Below are positions 42,276-50,754 of a DNA stretch of 64,000 nt, in pieces. Position 1 is the first letter of the stretch; every line of letters begins with the position of its first letter. Both the position numbers and the translations under genes were made by a program. The stretch is from Bacillus sp. ISL-34 (lineage in GTDB: Bacteria > Bacillota > Bacilli > Bacillales > DSM-1321): assembly GCF_018613325.1 (NCBI RefSeq), contig NZ_JAGGQJ010000008.1:124001-188000 (forward strand). Reading direction: 5' to 3'. A model generated the notes under the pieces. That model did no database searches. It had not been told where the DNA came from and saw only the letters and a program-made list of their open reading frames with translations.

Positions 42276-44195
42276 ATGGGTGAAAAAATGATTAAGGTTC
42301 AATTCCCGGATGGGCAGCAAAAGGAGTATCCGCAAGGTGTGACAGTGGAAAGTGTGGCAGGGTCCATCAGCTCCAGTTTAAGGAAAAAGGCAGTAGCAGG
42401 AAAACTGGATATGCAACTGGTTGATCTAAGTCACAAGCTGAATAAGGATGCCGAACTGTCGATCTTGACTCTGGATTCGGATGAAGGATTACAAGTTTTA
42501 CGACACACATCGGCGCATGTTTTGGCACAGGCTGTGAAAAGATTATACCGAAATGTGGAATTAGGGATGGGACCAGTCGTGGAAGATGGTTTTTACTATG
42601 ATTTTAAGTTAGATCATCCTTTGAGCTCTGAAGATCTACAAGCTATTGAAAAAGAAATGGAACATATCATAAGTGAAAATTTGGAAATCAAAAGGATAGT
42701 AGTGTCTTATGAAGAAGCAGTGAAGTTATTCGAGGGTAGAGGAGAGTCATTCAAGTTGGATATAGCAAAGAACATCCCTAAGGGTGAAAAACTAACGCTC
42801 TATCAACAGGGGGAATTCATCGATCTTTGCAGAGGGCCGCACCTTCCCTCCACATCATTTGTAAAATCATTCAAATTGACTCGTGTATCTGGTGCCTATT
42901 GGCGGGGAGACAATCAAAATGAAGTTCTTCAAAGGGTGTACGGCGTGGCATTCCAAAAGAAAAAGGATTTACAGGATCATTTTAAATTCCTGGAAGAAGC
43001 GGCCAAACGCGATCACCGGAAATTAGGGAAGCAGTTGGAGTTATTCATGTTTTCGGAGGAAGCTCCTGGAATGCCGTTTTATTTACCGAAAGGACAAATC
43101 GTTAGAAATGAATTGGAGAAGTTTTCTCGGGAGCTTCAGACTAAAGCTGATTACGACGAAGTTCGGACACCTTTCATGATGAACCAGCGGTTATGGGAAC
43201 AATCGGGTCACTGGGATCATTACCATGAGAATATGTACTTCACTGAGGTGGATCAGACAAAATTCGCGATGAAGCCAATGAACTGTCCGGGTCATATGCT
43301 TATTTTCAAAAACAATCTTTACTCTTACAGGGATTTACCCATCCGGATGGCCGAATTTGGTCAAGTCCACCGTCATGAATATAGCGGGGCATTGAACGGG
43401 ATGCTGCGGGTCCGTACATTTTGTCAGGATGATGCCCACATTTATGTTCGGCAGGATCAAATCGAAAGTGAAATTAAACAAGTGTTTGATCTGATTGATA
43501 AGATGTATCGCACTTTTGGATTTGAGTATTCCGTGGAGCTCTCGACTCGTCCAGAGAATTCGATGGGCGATGATTCCCTTTGGGAGGCTTCTGAAACAGC
43601 CTTAAAAAATGTTCTTGAAAGCATCGGGATACATTATCAATTAAATGAAGGGGACGGAGCATTTTATGGACCGAAAATTGATTTTCATATTAAAGATGCA
43701 TTAAAACGAAGCCATCAATGTGCAACAATCCAGCTTGATTTTCAAATGCCCGAAAAATTCGATCTGACTTACATCGATGAAAATAATGAAAAAGTTCGTC
43801 CGGTCGTCATTCATCGTGCCATTTTTGGATCGATCGATCGTTTTTTTGGAATCCTGATAGAACATTTTGCCGGTGCTTTTCCGGTATGGCTTGCCCCGGT
43901 GCAAGTACAGATCATCCCTGTCTCACAAGTTCATTTGAATTATTGTTTAAAGGTTCAAAAAGAACTGAAGAATCAAGGCATAAGAGTGAAAATTGATGAT
44001 CGGAATGAAAAGCTGGGGTATAAAGTCAGGGAAGCACAGATGGGGAAAATCCCATATATGCTGGTACTTGGAGATAAAGAGGAGAAAGAAAAGGAAGTGA
44101 ATGTCCGGAAATACGGGGATCAAGAATTTGAAAATGTTGCAACAGAAACGTTCATCAAGAAAATGGTCCAGCAAATAAAAGAACGCAGCATTTAA
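42276..44195 (+). CDS. thrZ: Threonyl-tRNA synthetase, ThrZ type
   Basis: A 639-residue class II synthetase charging tRNA-Thr. Domains in order: TGS (1-62), the SAD editing domain with RHTSAHVLAQAVKRLY and the second zinc-type motif FIDLCRGPHLP (65-240), the catalytic core with zinc-binding Cys in KPMNCPGHML, motif 2 RHEYSGALNGMLRVRTF and motif 3 AIFGSIDRFFGILIEH, and the anticodon-binding domain (540-639, KIDDRNEKLGYKVREAQMG). Three tandem T-boxes upstream identify it as the inducible thrZ-type gene rather than the housekeeping thrS, as in B. subtilis. GTG 42273, ATG 42276 and ATG 42288 are all possible starts; ATG 42276 has the best spacing. Confidence 0.95.
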   Translation: MGEKMIKVQFPDGQQKEYPQGVTVESVAGSISSSLRKKAVAGKLDMQLVDLSHKLNKDAELSILTLDSDEGLQVLRHTSAHVLAQAVKRLYRNVELGMGPVVEDGFYYDFKLDHPLSSEDLQAIEKEMEHIISENLEIKRIVVSYEEAVKLFEGRGESFKLDIAKNIPKGEKLTLYQQGEFIDLCRGPHLPSTSFVKSFKLTRVSGAYWRGDNQNEVLQRVYGVAFQKKKDLQDHFKFLEEAAKRDHRKLGKQLELFMFSEEAPGMPFYLPKGQIVRNELEKFSRELQTKADYDEVRTPFMMNQRLWEQSGHWDHYHENMYFTEVDQTKFAMKPMNCPGHMLIFKNNLYSYRDLPIRMAEFGQVHRHEYSGALNGMLRVRTFCQDDAHIYVRQDQIESEIKQVFDLIDKMYRTFGFEYSVELSTRPENSMGDDSLWEASETALKNVLESIGIHYQLNEGDGAFYGPKIDFHIKDALKRSHQCATIQLDFQMPEKFDLTYIDENNEKVRPVVIHRAIFGSIDRFFGILIEHFAGAFPVWLAPVQVQIIPVSQVHLNYCLKVQKELKNQGIRVKIDDRNEKLGYKVREAQMGKIPYMLVLGDKEEKEKEVNVRKYGDQEFENVATETFIKKMVQQIKERSI

Positions 44196-44213
44196 TAAAA
44201 TAGCAGCTTAATC

Positions 44214-44297
44214 CGAAACTCACGAGTAAAAGCGCGAAACTCACGAGTAAAAGGGCGGAACTCACGAGTAAATGCTCGAAACTCACGAGTAAATGCC
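44214..44297 (+). repeat. 21-bp CGAAACTCACGAGTAAA tandem repeat, array C1
   Basis: Four exactly spaced 21-base units built on CGAAACTCACGAGTAAA(A/T)G. They directly follow thrZ. Two further units lie at 45013-45054 on the other side of the GGGQ-repeat gene. Confidence 0.9.
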
Positions 44298-44321
44298 CAT
44301 TGGATTAGGTTTGGATAAAAA

Positions 44322-44349
44322 AAGACAGCCGAATAACTCGGCTGTCTTT
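44322..44349. terminator. Bidirectional terminator between thrZ and the GGGQ-repeat gene
   Basis: GACAGCCGA-ataac-TCGGCTGTC preceded by an A run and followed by five T. Confidence 0.88.
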
Positions 44350-44352
44350 TTG

Positions 44353-44886
44353 CTATCTACAAATCCATACCCAGCCAACGCCGGGAATGAACTGCTGGAA
44401 ACAGTTACCGCCCGGTCCGCCTTGACCACCGCCTTGACCACCGCCTTGACCGCCGCCTTGACCGCCGCCTTGACCGCCACCTTGACCGCCGCCTTGACCG
44501 CCGCCTTGACCGCCACCTTGACCGCCGCCTTGGCCGCCGCCTTGGCCGCCGCCACCGACAGGGCAGGTTAATCCTAGATATTGCAATCCGACTATATCTG
44601 AACGATGAACCTCATTCGGGATGCCACCTTCGAGTATCTGTACCATACCAGTAGCAGTATTGAGACCCATCAAAATAAAAGTGTGATCGGTGTTACCCCA
44701 AAATGCTCTGAAACAATGACCTTGTCGGCCTGCGTTTAAATGGCTTTGAATAGTGGCTGCCGGAACCAGTGTTTGTACAGGCATTCTGTCATCATAGTAA
44801 GGCAAATTAGCATAAGAATTATCGTAATAATATGGATTATAATAATATGGAACATTATAAGAGTAATAACCGTAATTATTATACAT
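44353..44886 (-). CDS. Tyr-rich protein with a GGGQ tandem-repeat segment
   Basis: A 177-residue protein, function unknown. Residues 1-30 are extremely rich in Tyr and Asn (YYSYNVPYYYNPYYYDNSYA). Residues 35-108 form a possible globular part (SHLNAGRQGHCFRAFWGNTD, GMVQILEGGIPNEVHRSDIV, GLTCPVGG). Residues 109-157 are about a dozen GGGQ units encoded by a 12-bp repeat at about 44408-44555, and the end is NCFQQFIPGVGWVWICR. Such Tyr- and Gly-rich proteins in spore formers are often coat or surface components, which is plausible but not shown. The ATG follows GGGAGGATTTCTTGA. A frame open on the other strand is a shadow of the repeat. Confidence 0.8.
   Translation of the reverse strand: MYNNYGYYSYNVPYYYNPYYYDNSYANLPYYDDRMPVQTLVPAATIQSHLNAGRQGHCFRAFWGNTDHTFILMGLNTATGMVQILEGGIPNEVHRSDIVGLQYLGLTCPVGGGGQGGGQGGGQGGGQGGGQGGGQGGGQGGGQGGGQGGGQGGGQGGPGGNCFQQFIPGVGWVWICR
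44408..44555 (-). repeat. 12-bp minisatellite encoding GGGQ
   Basis: About twelve near-identical 12-base units (complement of CCGCCTTGACCG, varied at the third codon positions). Such arrays change length by slippage, so the protein is probably polymorphic between strains. Confidence 0.9.
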
Positions 44887-45012
44887 TCAAGAAATCCTCC
44901 CTTTGTGTTTACCCTTTCAGACTATGAACAAAGGGATATTAGTGTCCGACATGGACAAAGAAGGACAATAAAATAGGCGGCCTAATATATATATAAAGCT
45001 AATAAATTCATT

Positions 45013-45054
45013 ACGAATTCACGAGTAATGCCCAAAACTCACGAGTAAATGCTC
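45013..45054 (+). repeat. 21-bp CACGAGTAAA repeat, array C2
   Basis: Two units (CGAATTCACGAGTAATGCC and CAAAACTCACGAGTAAATGC) of the repeat found at 44214, located between the GGGQ-repeat gene start and the end of the LysE-family gene. Confidence 0.75.
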
Positions 45055-45069
45055 ACATCTTCTTAAATC

Positions 45070-45696
45070 TTATGTAAATAAAACCTTGGCTGCTTGGATG
45101 GCAAAGTAAATGCCAATCCCTATAAGGGATATTCCTGAAATGATCGAGATGCCCATTAGAATGGGTTTGGATAAAAAGCGTCTGAAGGTGCTGGCGATGA
45201 TGGCCATTGCGAAATCCCAGGTTAAGAGGCCGACAAGGATCCCTGAACTGTATAAAAGTAATTGATCCATATCATATTTTGAAGCGGAGTTTGCGAGAAT
45301 GGATCCATAAATCCCCAGCCAAAACAATATGGATAAAGGGTTCGAAAGGGACATGATGAATCCTGTCAGGAATGAAGAAAAAAGGGAATCTTTCGCTTTT
45401 CGTGCATTCACTTCAATCTTACCTGCACTAAGCAGGCTTTCGATTCCGGTATAGGTCAGGACGAAAAAGCCAAAAAGCCACAAAAATGTCTTCATGAAGG
45501 AGTTGTCCAAAAAGTGGACGACACCAAAAAAGACAAGGGCAATAAAAACAAAATCCGCTAAAATGGCGCCCCAGCCAAAAACCCAGGCATGCCAAAAACC
45601 CTTCTTGATTCCTTTGTCCAATTGAGCAGCGTTTATGGGACCGATAGGAGCCGCCAGTGATAAGCCTAATAATACATAGCTGAAAAAAACACCCAA
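45070..45696 (-). CDS. LysE-family amino acid exporter (first paralogue)
   Basis: A 208-residue membrane protein with six helices. The LysE-family start GLSLAAPIGPINAAQLDKGI (residues 11-30) with the conserved Pro-Ile-Gly-Pro, then KGFWHAWVFGWGAILADFVF and SNPLSILFWLGIYGSI, is unmistakable. LysE/RhtB proteins export basic or neutral amino acids. A close paralogue in the opposite orientation lies at 48528. The ATG follows GAGGTGATGATTTG. Substrate is unknown, but several amino-acid genes (lysine operon, asnA, APC permease) are neighbours. Confidence 0.9.
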   Translation of the reverse strand: MGVFFSYVLLGLSLAAPIGPINAAQLDKGIKKGFWHAWVFGWGAILADFVFIALVFFGVVHFLDNSFMKTFLWLFGFFVLTYTGIESLLSAGKIEVNARKAKDSLFSSFLTGFIMSLSNPLSILFWLGIYGSILANSASKYDMDQLLLYSSGILVGLLTWDFAMAIIASTFRRFLSKPILMGISIISGISLIGIGIYFAIQAAKVLFT

Positions 45697-45929
45697 ATCA
45701 TCACCTCATCGTTTAATACATCTTCGCTTATTTGAATGTATTCAAACAAATGGACTTGTACCACATTTTTAGCCCTTTTTTTGAGGTGATATGTTGCTTA
45801 TGAATGTACCTAGTCGTGACCTGGATGTTTTTGTAACAACACATAAAAGTCCTTCATAATGTAATTTAGTCAAATGGAAAGAAATCCATTTAATGCATGC
45901 GCTGTTCAAAGCGGAATTGGAGGATAATT

Positions 45930-46940
45930 ATGCCTGAATTATCGATGCCGAATAAATATAAAACAATTCTTGATATCATGCATACTGATATTGCGATTAA
46001 TGAAATTAAGGATCATTTTGAAGAAGGACTTTCAAAAGCGTTAAACCTTATTAAAGTATCAGCCCCTATCATTTTAAATGGGGGTAATGGTATAAATGAC
46101 AATTTAAATGGTATGGAGCGGATTCTTACTTTTGAAGCTCTGGATATTAAGAATAAACAAATAGAAGTGGTTCAATCTTTGGCAAAGTGGAAAAGAATCA
46201 CTCTTTCAAGGTATGGTTTGGCTTGTGATGAAGGCATTTACACAAATATGAATGCGATAAGACGTGATGAAAAACTGGATAATTTACATTCGATATTTGT
46301 GGACCAATGGGACTGGGAGAAAGTCATTGCAAAAGAACAACGTAATGTAGATACATTAAAATCTGAAGTGAAAAAAATATATGGAGCCATCAAATCGACC
46401 GAACGTTATATGTTTGAGTTCCATCATCTGCTCAAGCCTGTGTTACCTGATGACATTCACTTCATTACGACCCAGGAGTTGGAGGATTTATATCCGAATC
46501 TGACTCCGAAGGAAAGAGAAAATGTCGTGACGAAGAAATATGGTGCGATTTTCATTATGAAGATTGGCGGAGAGTTACAATCTGGGGAAAAGCATGATGG
46601 ACGTTCACCAGATTATGATGATTGGGACCTAAATGGGGATATCGTTTTATGGAATCCACTCTTGGAATGTGCTTTTGAAGTTTCTTCAATGGGAATTCGA
46701 GTAGATGAGAAGTCACTGTTAAAACAATTAAGATTATCCAAAAACGAAAATCGTAAGGTGCTCGAATATCATAAGGCCGTTTTGGAAGGAAAGCTTCCGT
46801 ATTCAATAGGCGGAGGAATAGGGCAATCGAGATTATGCATGTTTTTGTTGAAGAAAGCACATATTGGCGAGGTTCAGGTTTCTGTATGGAATGACCAAAC
46901 ATTAAAGGATTGTAAAGAGAGGAATATTATTCTTTTATAA
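45930..46940 (+). CDS. asnA: Aspartate-ammonia ligase (asparagine synthetase A)
   Basis: A 336-residue ammonia-dependent asparagine synthetase, structurally a class II synthetase-like enzyme making asparagine from aspartate, ATP and ammonia. Family segments: HFEEGLSKALNLIKVSAPII, LTFEALDIKNKQIEVVQSLA, KWKRITLSRYGLACDEGIYT, FVDQWDWEKVI, RSPDYDDWDLNGDIVLWNP, SMGIRVDEKSL and the ATP-site GGGIGQSRLCMFLL near the end. ATG 45930 follows TTGGAGG; the open extension to 45897 is not used. Many Bacillus rely on AsnB/AsnO/AsnH, so AsnA is an addition. A terminator follows. Confidence 0.95.
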   Translation: MPELSMPNKYKTILDIMHTDIAINEIKDHFEEGLSKALNLIKVSAPIILNGGNGINDNLNGMERILTFEALDIKNKQIEVVQSLAKWKRITLSRYGLACDEGIYTNMNAIRRDEKLDNLHSIFVDQWDWEKVIAKEQRNVDTLKSEVKKIYGAIKSTERYMFEFHHLLKPVLPDDIHFITTQELEDLYPNLTPKERENVVTKKYGAIFIMKIGGELQSGEKHDGRSPDYDDWDLNGDIVLWNPLLECAFEVSSMGIRVDEKSLLKQLRLSKNENRKVLEYHKAVLEGKLPYSIGGGIGQSRLCMFLLKKAHIGEVQVSVWNDQTLKDCKERNIILL

Positions 46941-46948
46941 AGAAGATG

Positions 46949-46983
46949 CAGGAAACCCATTCTTAAACAGAATGGTTTTTTTG
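46949..46983 (+). terminator. Terminator of asnA
   Basis: AACCCATTCT-taaac-AGAATGGTT followed by seven T. Confidence 0.88.
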
Positions 46984-47151
46984 TTTTTAAAGGTCAAAAG
47001 GGGTAATTTTGGGTGAAAAGCTACTGAATAAATCTTTCTGCGCTATAACATAATAATTGAAGACATCTAATAAATGATGCAAACAAATTGGTTTCACATT
47101 GGTTACCTTTTATGCAATAAGTTGCTTTTATAATGGATGAGGAGTGTAAGT

Positions 47152-48384
47152 ATGGAAGGTCATGAGAAGCAAAATAAAGATGTAAGCGTGTGGTGCCTGA
47201 TCAGTATGGCATCAATTCCATTGGTAATGACACTTGGAAATTCAATGCTTATCCCGGTTTTGCCCATTTTCGAGGAAAAGGTGGGGATATCTTCATTTCA
47301 GTCAAGTATGGTAATAACCAGCTATTCCGTAGCATCAATTTTTTTAATTCCCATAGCTGGTTATTTATCAGATCGATTTGGACGGAAAATGGTGATTCTG
47401 CCAAGCCTGATCCTAGCCCTTATCGGTGGCTTGATCGCAGGTTATGCATCATGGAAAATGGAAAATCCCTACACATGGATCATCATTGGGAGGGTATTGC
47501 AGGGGATTGGGGCGTCCGGGGCCTCGCCCATAATTTTGCCTCTGGTGGGGGATCTATACAAGGATGATGATGAAAAAACCAGTTCTTGTTTGGGAATCAT
47601 AGAAACTTCGAATACATTTGGGAAAGTACTGAGTCCAATACTGGGTTCCCTGTTTGCTGCATTTATCTGGTTTTTACCATTCTTCTCGATTTCATTCTTC
47701 AGTTTAATATCTATTGTCTTGGTCTTTTTCTTTATAAAGGTACCAAAGGAGAAGGATGATCCGTTGAAATTCAAAGAATTCTGGCATGACACGAAAAAGA
47801 TATTCAAGCAGGAGGGGAAATGGTTATATACAGTTTTCCTGATTGGTGTATTTGTCATGTTGGTTTTGTTCGGTGTTCTTTTCTTTTTGTCTGACAATCT
47901 GGAAAAAATCCATGATTTGCATGGAGTCAAAAAAGGTTTAGTGATAGCGATCCCGCTGTTTTTCCTATGTGTATCTTCTTATGTTGCCGGGAAAAAAATC
48001 AAGGGTGAATTACCAATCATGAAAAAAATCATCATGATCAGTTTAGCGGTCCTTTCAATCAGCCTTGTATTTGTCGGTTTTACAAAAAATAAGGTTTTCC
48101 TGTTATTACTCGTAACGAGTTTGGTGGGCATAGCAATTGGTGCGTTATTGCCGACACTCGATGCAATCATCACACAAAATATAAAAAAGGAACAGCGGGG
48201 GACGATAACCTCCTTCTACATGTCATCAAGGTTCATCGGAGTTGCGGCAGGCCCTCCGGTCATGTCCCTTGTCATGAAAAATCATCTCAATTTGAGCTAT
48301 ATCATTACAGGGATCATAGGCATAGGCATCGTCTTGATTGTTTGGAAATTCATTAGTTCAGACAAAAAAGAAGCTGCTGCCTAA
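47152..48384 (+). CDS. MFS transporter, DHA1-type drug efflux
   Basis: A 410-residue, 12-helix major facilitator. The motif A loop AGYLSDRFGRKMVILPSLIL (between helices 2 and 3, near residue 70) and GRVLQGIGASGASPIILPLV (motif B, helix 4) are conserved, and helix 5 has ETSNTFGKVLSPILGSLF, a motif C antiporter variant. The pattern fits proton-driven drug export. ATG 47152 follows GAGGAG by nine bases, the open extension to 47137 includes that site. Substrate unknown. It is followed by a terminator and the second LysE paralogue. Confidence 0.88.
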   Translation: MEGHEKQNKDVSVWCLISMASIPLVMTLGNSMLIPVLPIFEEKVGISSFQSSMVITSYSVASIFLIPIAGYLSDRFGRKMVILPSLILALIGGLIAGYASWKMENPYTWIIIGRVLQGIGASGASPIILPLVGDLYKDDDEKTSSCLGIIETSNTFGKVLSPILGSLFAAFIWFLPFFSISFFSLISIVLVFFFIKVPKEKDDPLKFKEFWHDTKKIFKQEGKWLYTVFLIGVFVMLVLFGVLFFLSDNLEKIHDLHGVKKGLVIAIPLFFLCVSSYVAGKKIKGELPIMKKIIMISLAVLSISLVFVGFTKNKVFLLLLVTSLVGIAIGALLPTLDAIITQNIKKEQRGTITSFYMSSRFIGVAAGPPVMSLVMKNHLNLSYIITGIIGIGIVLIVWKFISSDKKEAAA

Positions 48385-48395
48385 AATAGAAATCC

Positions 48396-48428
48396 GAAAA
48401 AGCCGGGCTTTCCCACGGCTTTTTTTGT
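48396..48428 (+). terminator. Terminator of the MFS gene
   Basis: AAAAAGCCGGG-ctttcc-CACGGCTTTTTTT, directly after the stop. Confidence 0.8.
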
Positions 48429-48527
48429 TTGTAACTCGGAAAAAATTTTTTTTGGCTTTTGGTTATAGGAGAGGGGTTGTCACATAGAATGTACAAGTCA
48501 CGAACTAGCTCGAAGGAGTGATGCTTT

Positions 48528-49160
48528 TTGAGTGTACATTTACTGCTGAGTTACTTTTTCCTGGGACTTACCCTTGCAGCACCGATCGGTCCGGTGAACT
48601 CCGCTCGTATCGATAAAGGAATCAAGAACGGGTTTTGGCATGCCTGGATCGTTGGGGCAGGGTCGATGATTGCAGATGCCTTGTTCATGATTTTAGTGTA
48701 TGTAGGTATGGTACGTTTTTTAGAAATTCCGATCGTCCAGATCTTTCTATGGCTTTTTGGTGGATTCGTGCTTATTTATTCTGGGGTCGAAAGTGTTTTA
48801 CGGGTTAATACGATATTATTAAATCAATACAGGAATAGGGATTCTTTAATTTCCTGTTTTTTGACTGGGTTCATCATGTCAGTGACCAGTCCATTATCCA
48901 TTTTATTTTGGCTGGGGATATATGGATCTGTTTTAGCTAAAACAGCTTCAAGTTATGGGACATCCCAACTTTTCATCTATAGCGGGATGATCTTCCTTGG
49001 GCTTACCTGCTGGGATTTTTTTGTAGCGGCATTAACGAATGGATTTCGCAGGTTCTTAAATGAAAAAAGCTTAATGGCCATTTCGATCATCTCTGGATTA
49101 TCATTAATCGGCTTTGGGGTTTATTTTGCTTATCAAGGTATTTTTGCCATCGTATCATAA
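48528..49160 (+). CDS. LysE-family amino acid exporter (second paralogue)
   Basis: A 210-residue, six-helix LysE-family protein closely similar to the one at 45070: compare GLTLAAPIGPVNSARIDKGI and KNGFWHAWIVGAGSMIADAL with its counterpart, and SPLSILFWLGIYGSVLAKTA. The two genes are inverted relative to each other and separated by asnA and an MFS gene. TTG 48528 follows GAAGGAG by nine bases. It is followed by an APC permease in the same direction, after 127 bases. Confidence 0.9.
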   Translation: MSVHLLLSYFFLGLTLAAPIGPVNSARIDKGIKNGFWHAWIVGAGSMIADALFMILVYVGMVRFLEIPIVQIFLWLFGGFVLIYSGVESVLRVNTILLNQYRNRDSLISCFLTGFIMSVTSPLSILFWLGIYGSVLAKTASSYGTSQLFIYSGMIFLGLTCWDFFVAALTNGFRRFLNEKSLMAISIISGLSLIGFGVYFAYQGIFAIVS

Positions 49161-49287
49161 GGCATAAGTACATTACATATTACTTCAATTTTTATTCGGA
49201 TATTTGATTTATCATGTTGAAAACTTCTTCCTTGCATAATTCATTGTGGCATTATCAACACTATGAATGATGGAAGGGGGTAATGTT

Positions 49288-50706
49288 ATGACAACAAAAG
49301 CCAATTGCAGTTCAGCGAAAGGGAAGGCTGGTCAAGATTCCAAAGCATCAGGTGAACAACAAGGCGATATGAAATGGTGGCAGCTATCATTGGTCGGTGT
49401 AGGCTGTACGATCGGGACAGGGTATTTTCTCGGATCGACCATAGGGATTAAAACGACTGGGCCATCCATTGTATTTTCATTTGTATTGGCTGCACTAGGT
49501 ACCTACATCGTTTATAATCTGCTTGCTAAGATGACGGCTGCCGATCCTCAAGAGGGTTCTTTTTGTTATTATGCCAATAAAGCATTTGGACGATGGGCTG
49601 GCTTTAGCTGTGGCTGGAATTATTGGTCCTCCAATATATTGATCATGGGAAGTCAGCTTACTGCGCTTTCGCTATTATCTCAATTTTGGTTCCCAAAGGT
49701 ACCACTGTGGCTATTTGCATCCGGATTCGCAATTGTTTCAATCGTGGTGGTATTGCTGGGAACAAAAGGGTTCGACAGGGTGGAAAACATCCTTGCGGTA
49801 ATTAAGACAGCAGCGATCGTAATGTTCATCATTATTGCAATATGTGCCGTTTTCGGCTGGTTTGGTCTTGATGGAGCGAAACCGCCATCATTTCCGAATA
49901 AATTCAATGAATTATTCCCAAAAGGACTAAAAGGGTTTTGGACATCACTTATCTATGCTTTTTATGCGTTTGGCGGCATTGAGGTCATTGGACTGATGGC
50001 GATGCAGCTTAAAAAGAAGGAAGATGCGCCAAAGGCAGGGACGATCATGCTCTTGGTTCTTACAATCATATATGTGGTTTCATTGGGGTTAGCCGTAACC
50101 ATGATTTCGTTAGGGGCATTCAGTGAAAAAGAAAGTCCATTCGTTTCGGCATTGGACAGTTATCATCTGACATTTTTCCCGCACGTTTTTAATGGTGCAA
50201 TCATCATTGCCGGTTTCTCGACGATGACCGCTTCACTATTTGGTGTAACCAATCTATTGGTAACCCTCTCCAATGACGGGAATGCACCCTCATTTTTCAT
50301 GCAAAAGATCAAGAAATTCAAGGACCTTCCACTGCCTTCACTGGGTCTTGGAGCCTTAGGACTTTTAGGATCAATCATCACTGCCTTGCTCCTGCCAGGC
50401 AAGATTTATGAATACATTACAACATCTGCTGGAATATTGCTTTTGTATAACTGGGCATTCATCATACTTTCTTCATTCAAAATCTTGGAAAATAAGATTT
50501 GGAGTAAGATTACGGCCGTCTTCGGACTTCTTTTAATTTTAGCCGCGGTCAGTGGCACCCTGCTTGAAAAAGAAATACGTCCAGGTTTTTTCATCAGCCT
50601 TTTATTCATCGTGATCATCGGTCTTGCCGCCGTTTTCATGAAATTCAAGGTTTGGAATAAGAACAAGGCGATGGCCGCAAAAGCCAGTAAATCAGAGCTT
50701 GATTGA
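49288..50706 (+). CDS. APC-superfamily amino acid permease
   Basis: A 472-residue, 12-helix permease. After a soluble 30-residue tail (MTTKANCSSAKGKAGQDSKA) the membrane part begins KWWQLSLVGVGCTIGTGYFL (the GxxGTG signature of helix 1); further typical parts are WNYWSSNILIMGSQLTALSL and AFYAFGGIEVIGLMAMQLKK. It differs from the LysP-like protein at 37145 and its substrate is unknown; neutral amino acids are possible. ATG 49288 follows GAAGGGGG; an open extension to 49267 is not used. Terminator at 50709. Confidence 0.88.
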   Translation: MTTKANCSSAKGKAGQDSKASGEQQGDMKWWQLSLVGVGCTIGTGYFLGSTIGIKTTGPSIVFSFVLAALGTYIVYNLLAKMTAADPQEGSFCYYANKAFGRWAGFSCGWNYWSSNILIMGSQLTALSLLSQFWFPKVPLWLFASGFAIVSIVVVLLGTKGFDRVENILAVIKTAAIVMFIIIAICAVFGWFGLDGAKPPSFPNKFNELFPKGLKGFWTSLIYAFYAFGGIEVIGLMAMQLKKKEDAPKAGTIMLLVLTIIYVVSLGLAVTMISLGAFSEKESPFVSALDSYHLTFFPHVFNGAIIIAGFSTMTASLFGVTNLLVTLSNDGNAPSFFMQKIKKFKDLPLPSLGLGALGLLGSIITALLLPGKIYEYITTSAGILLLYNWAFIILSSFKILENKIWSKITAVFGLLLILAAVSGTLLEKEIRPGFFISLLFIVIIGLAAVFMKFKVWNKNKAMAAKASKSELD

Positions 50707-50708
50707 TA

Positions 50709-50750
50709 AAAAAAGGAACTAGACTATACAAAGTCGAGTTCCTTTTTGTG
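50709..50750. terminator. Bidirectional terminator between the APC permease and RNase J genes
   Basis: AAAAAAAGGAACT...AGTTCCTTTTT with an inner AGACT/AGTC stem. Confidence 0.88.
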
Positions 50751-50754
50751 TGCT

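Noticed and set aside
42093..42335. Leftward open frame over the third T-box
   Set aside because: The T-box explains the sequence conservation; no ribosome site.
44293..44571. Rightward frame antisense to the GGGQ-repeat gene
   Set aside because: It is the Ala/Leu/Thr-rich mirror of the 12-bp repeat and lacks a start context.
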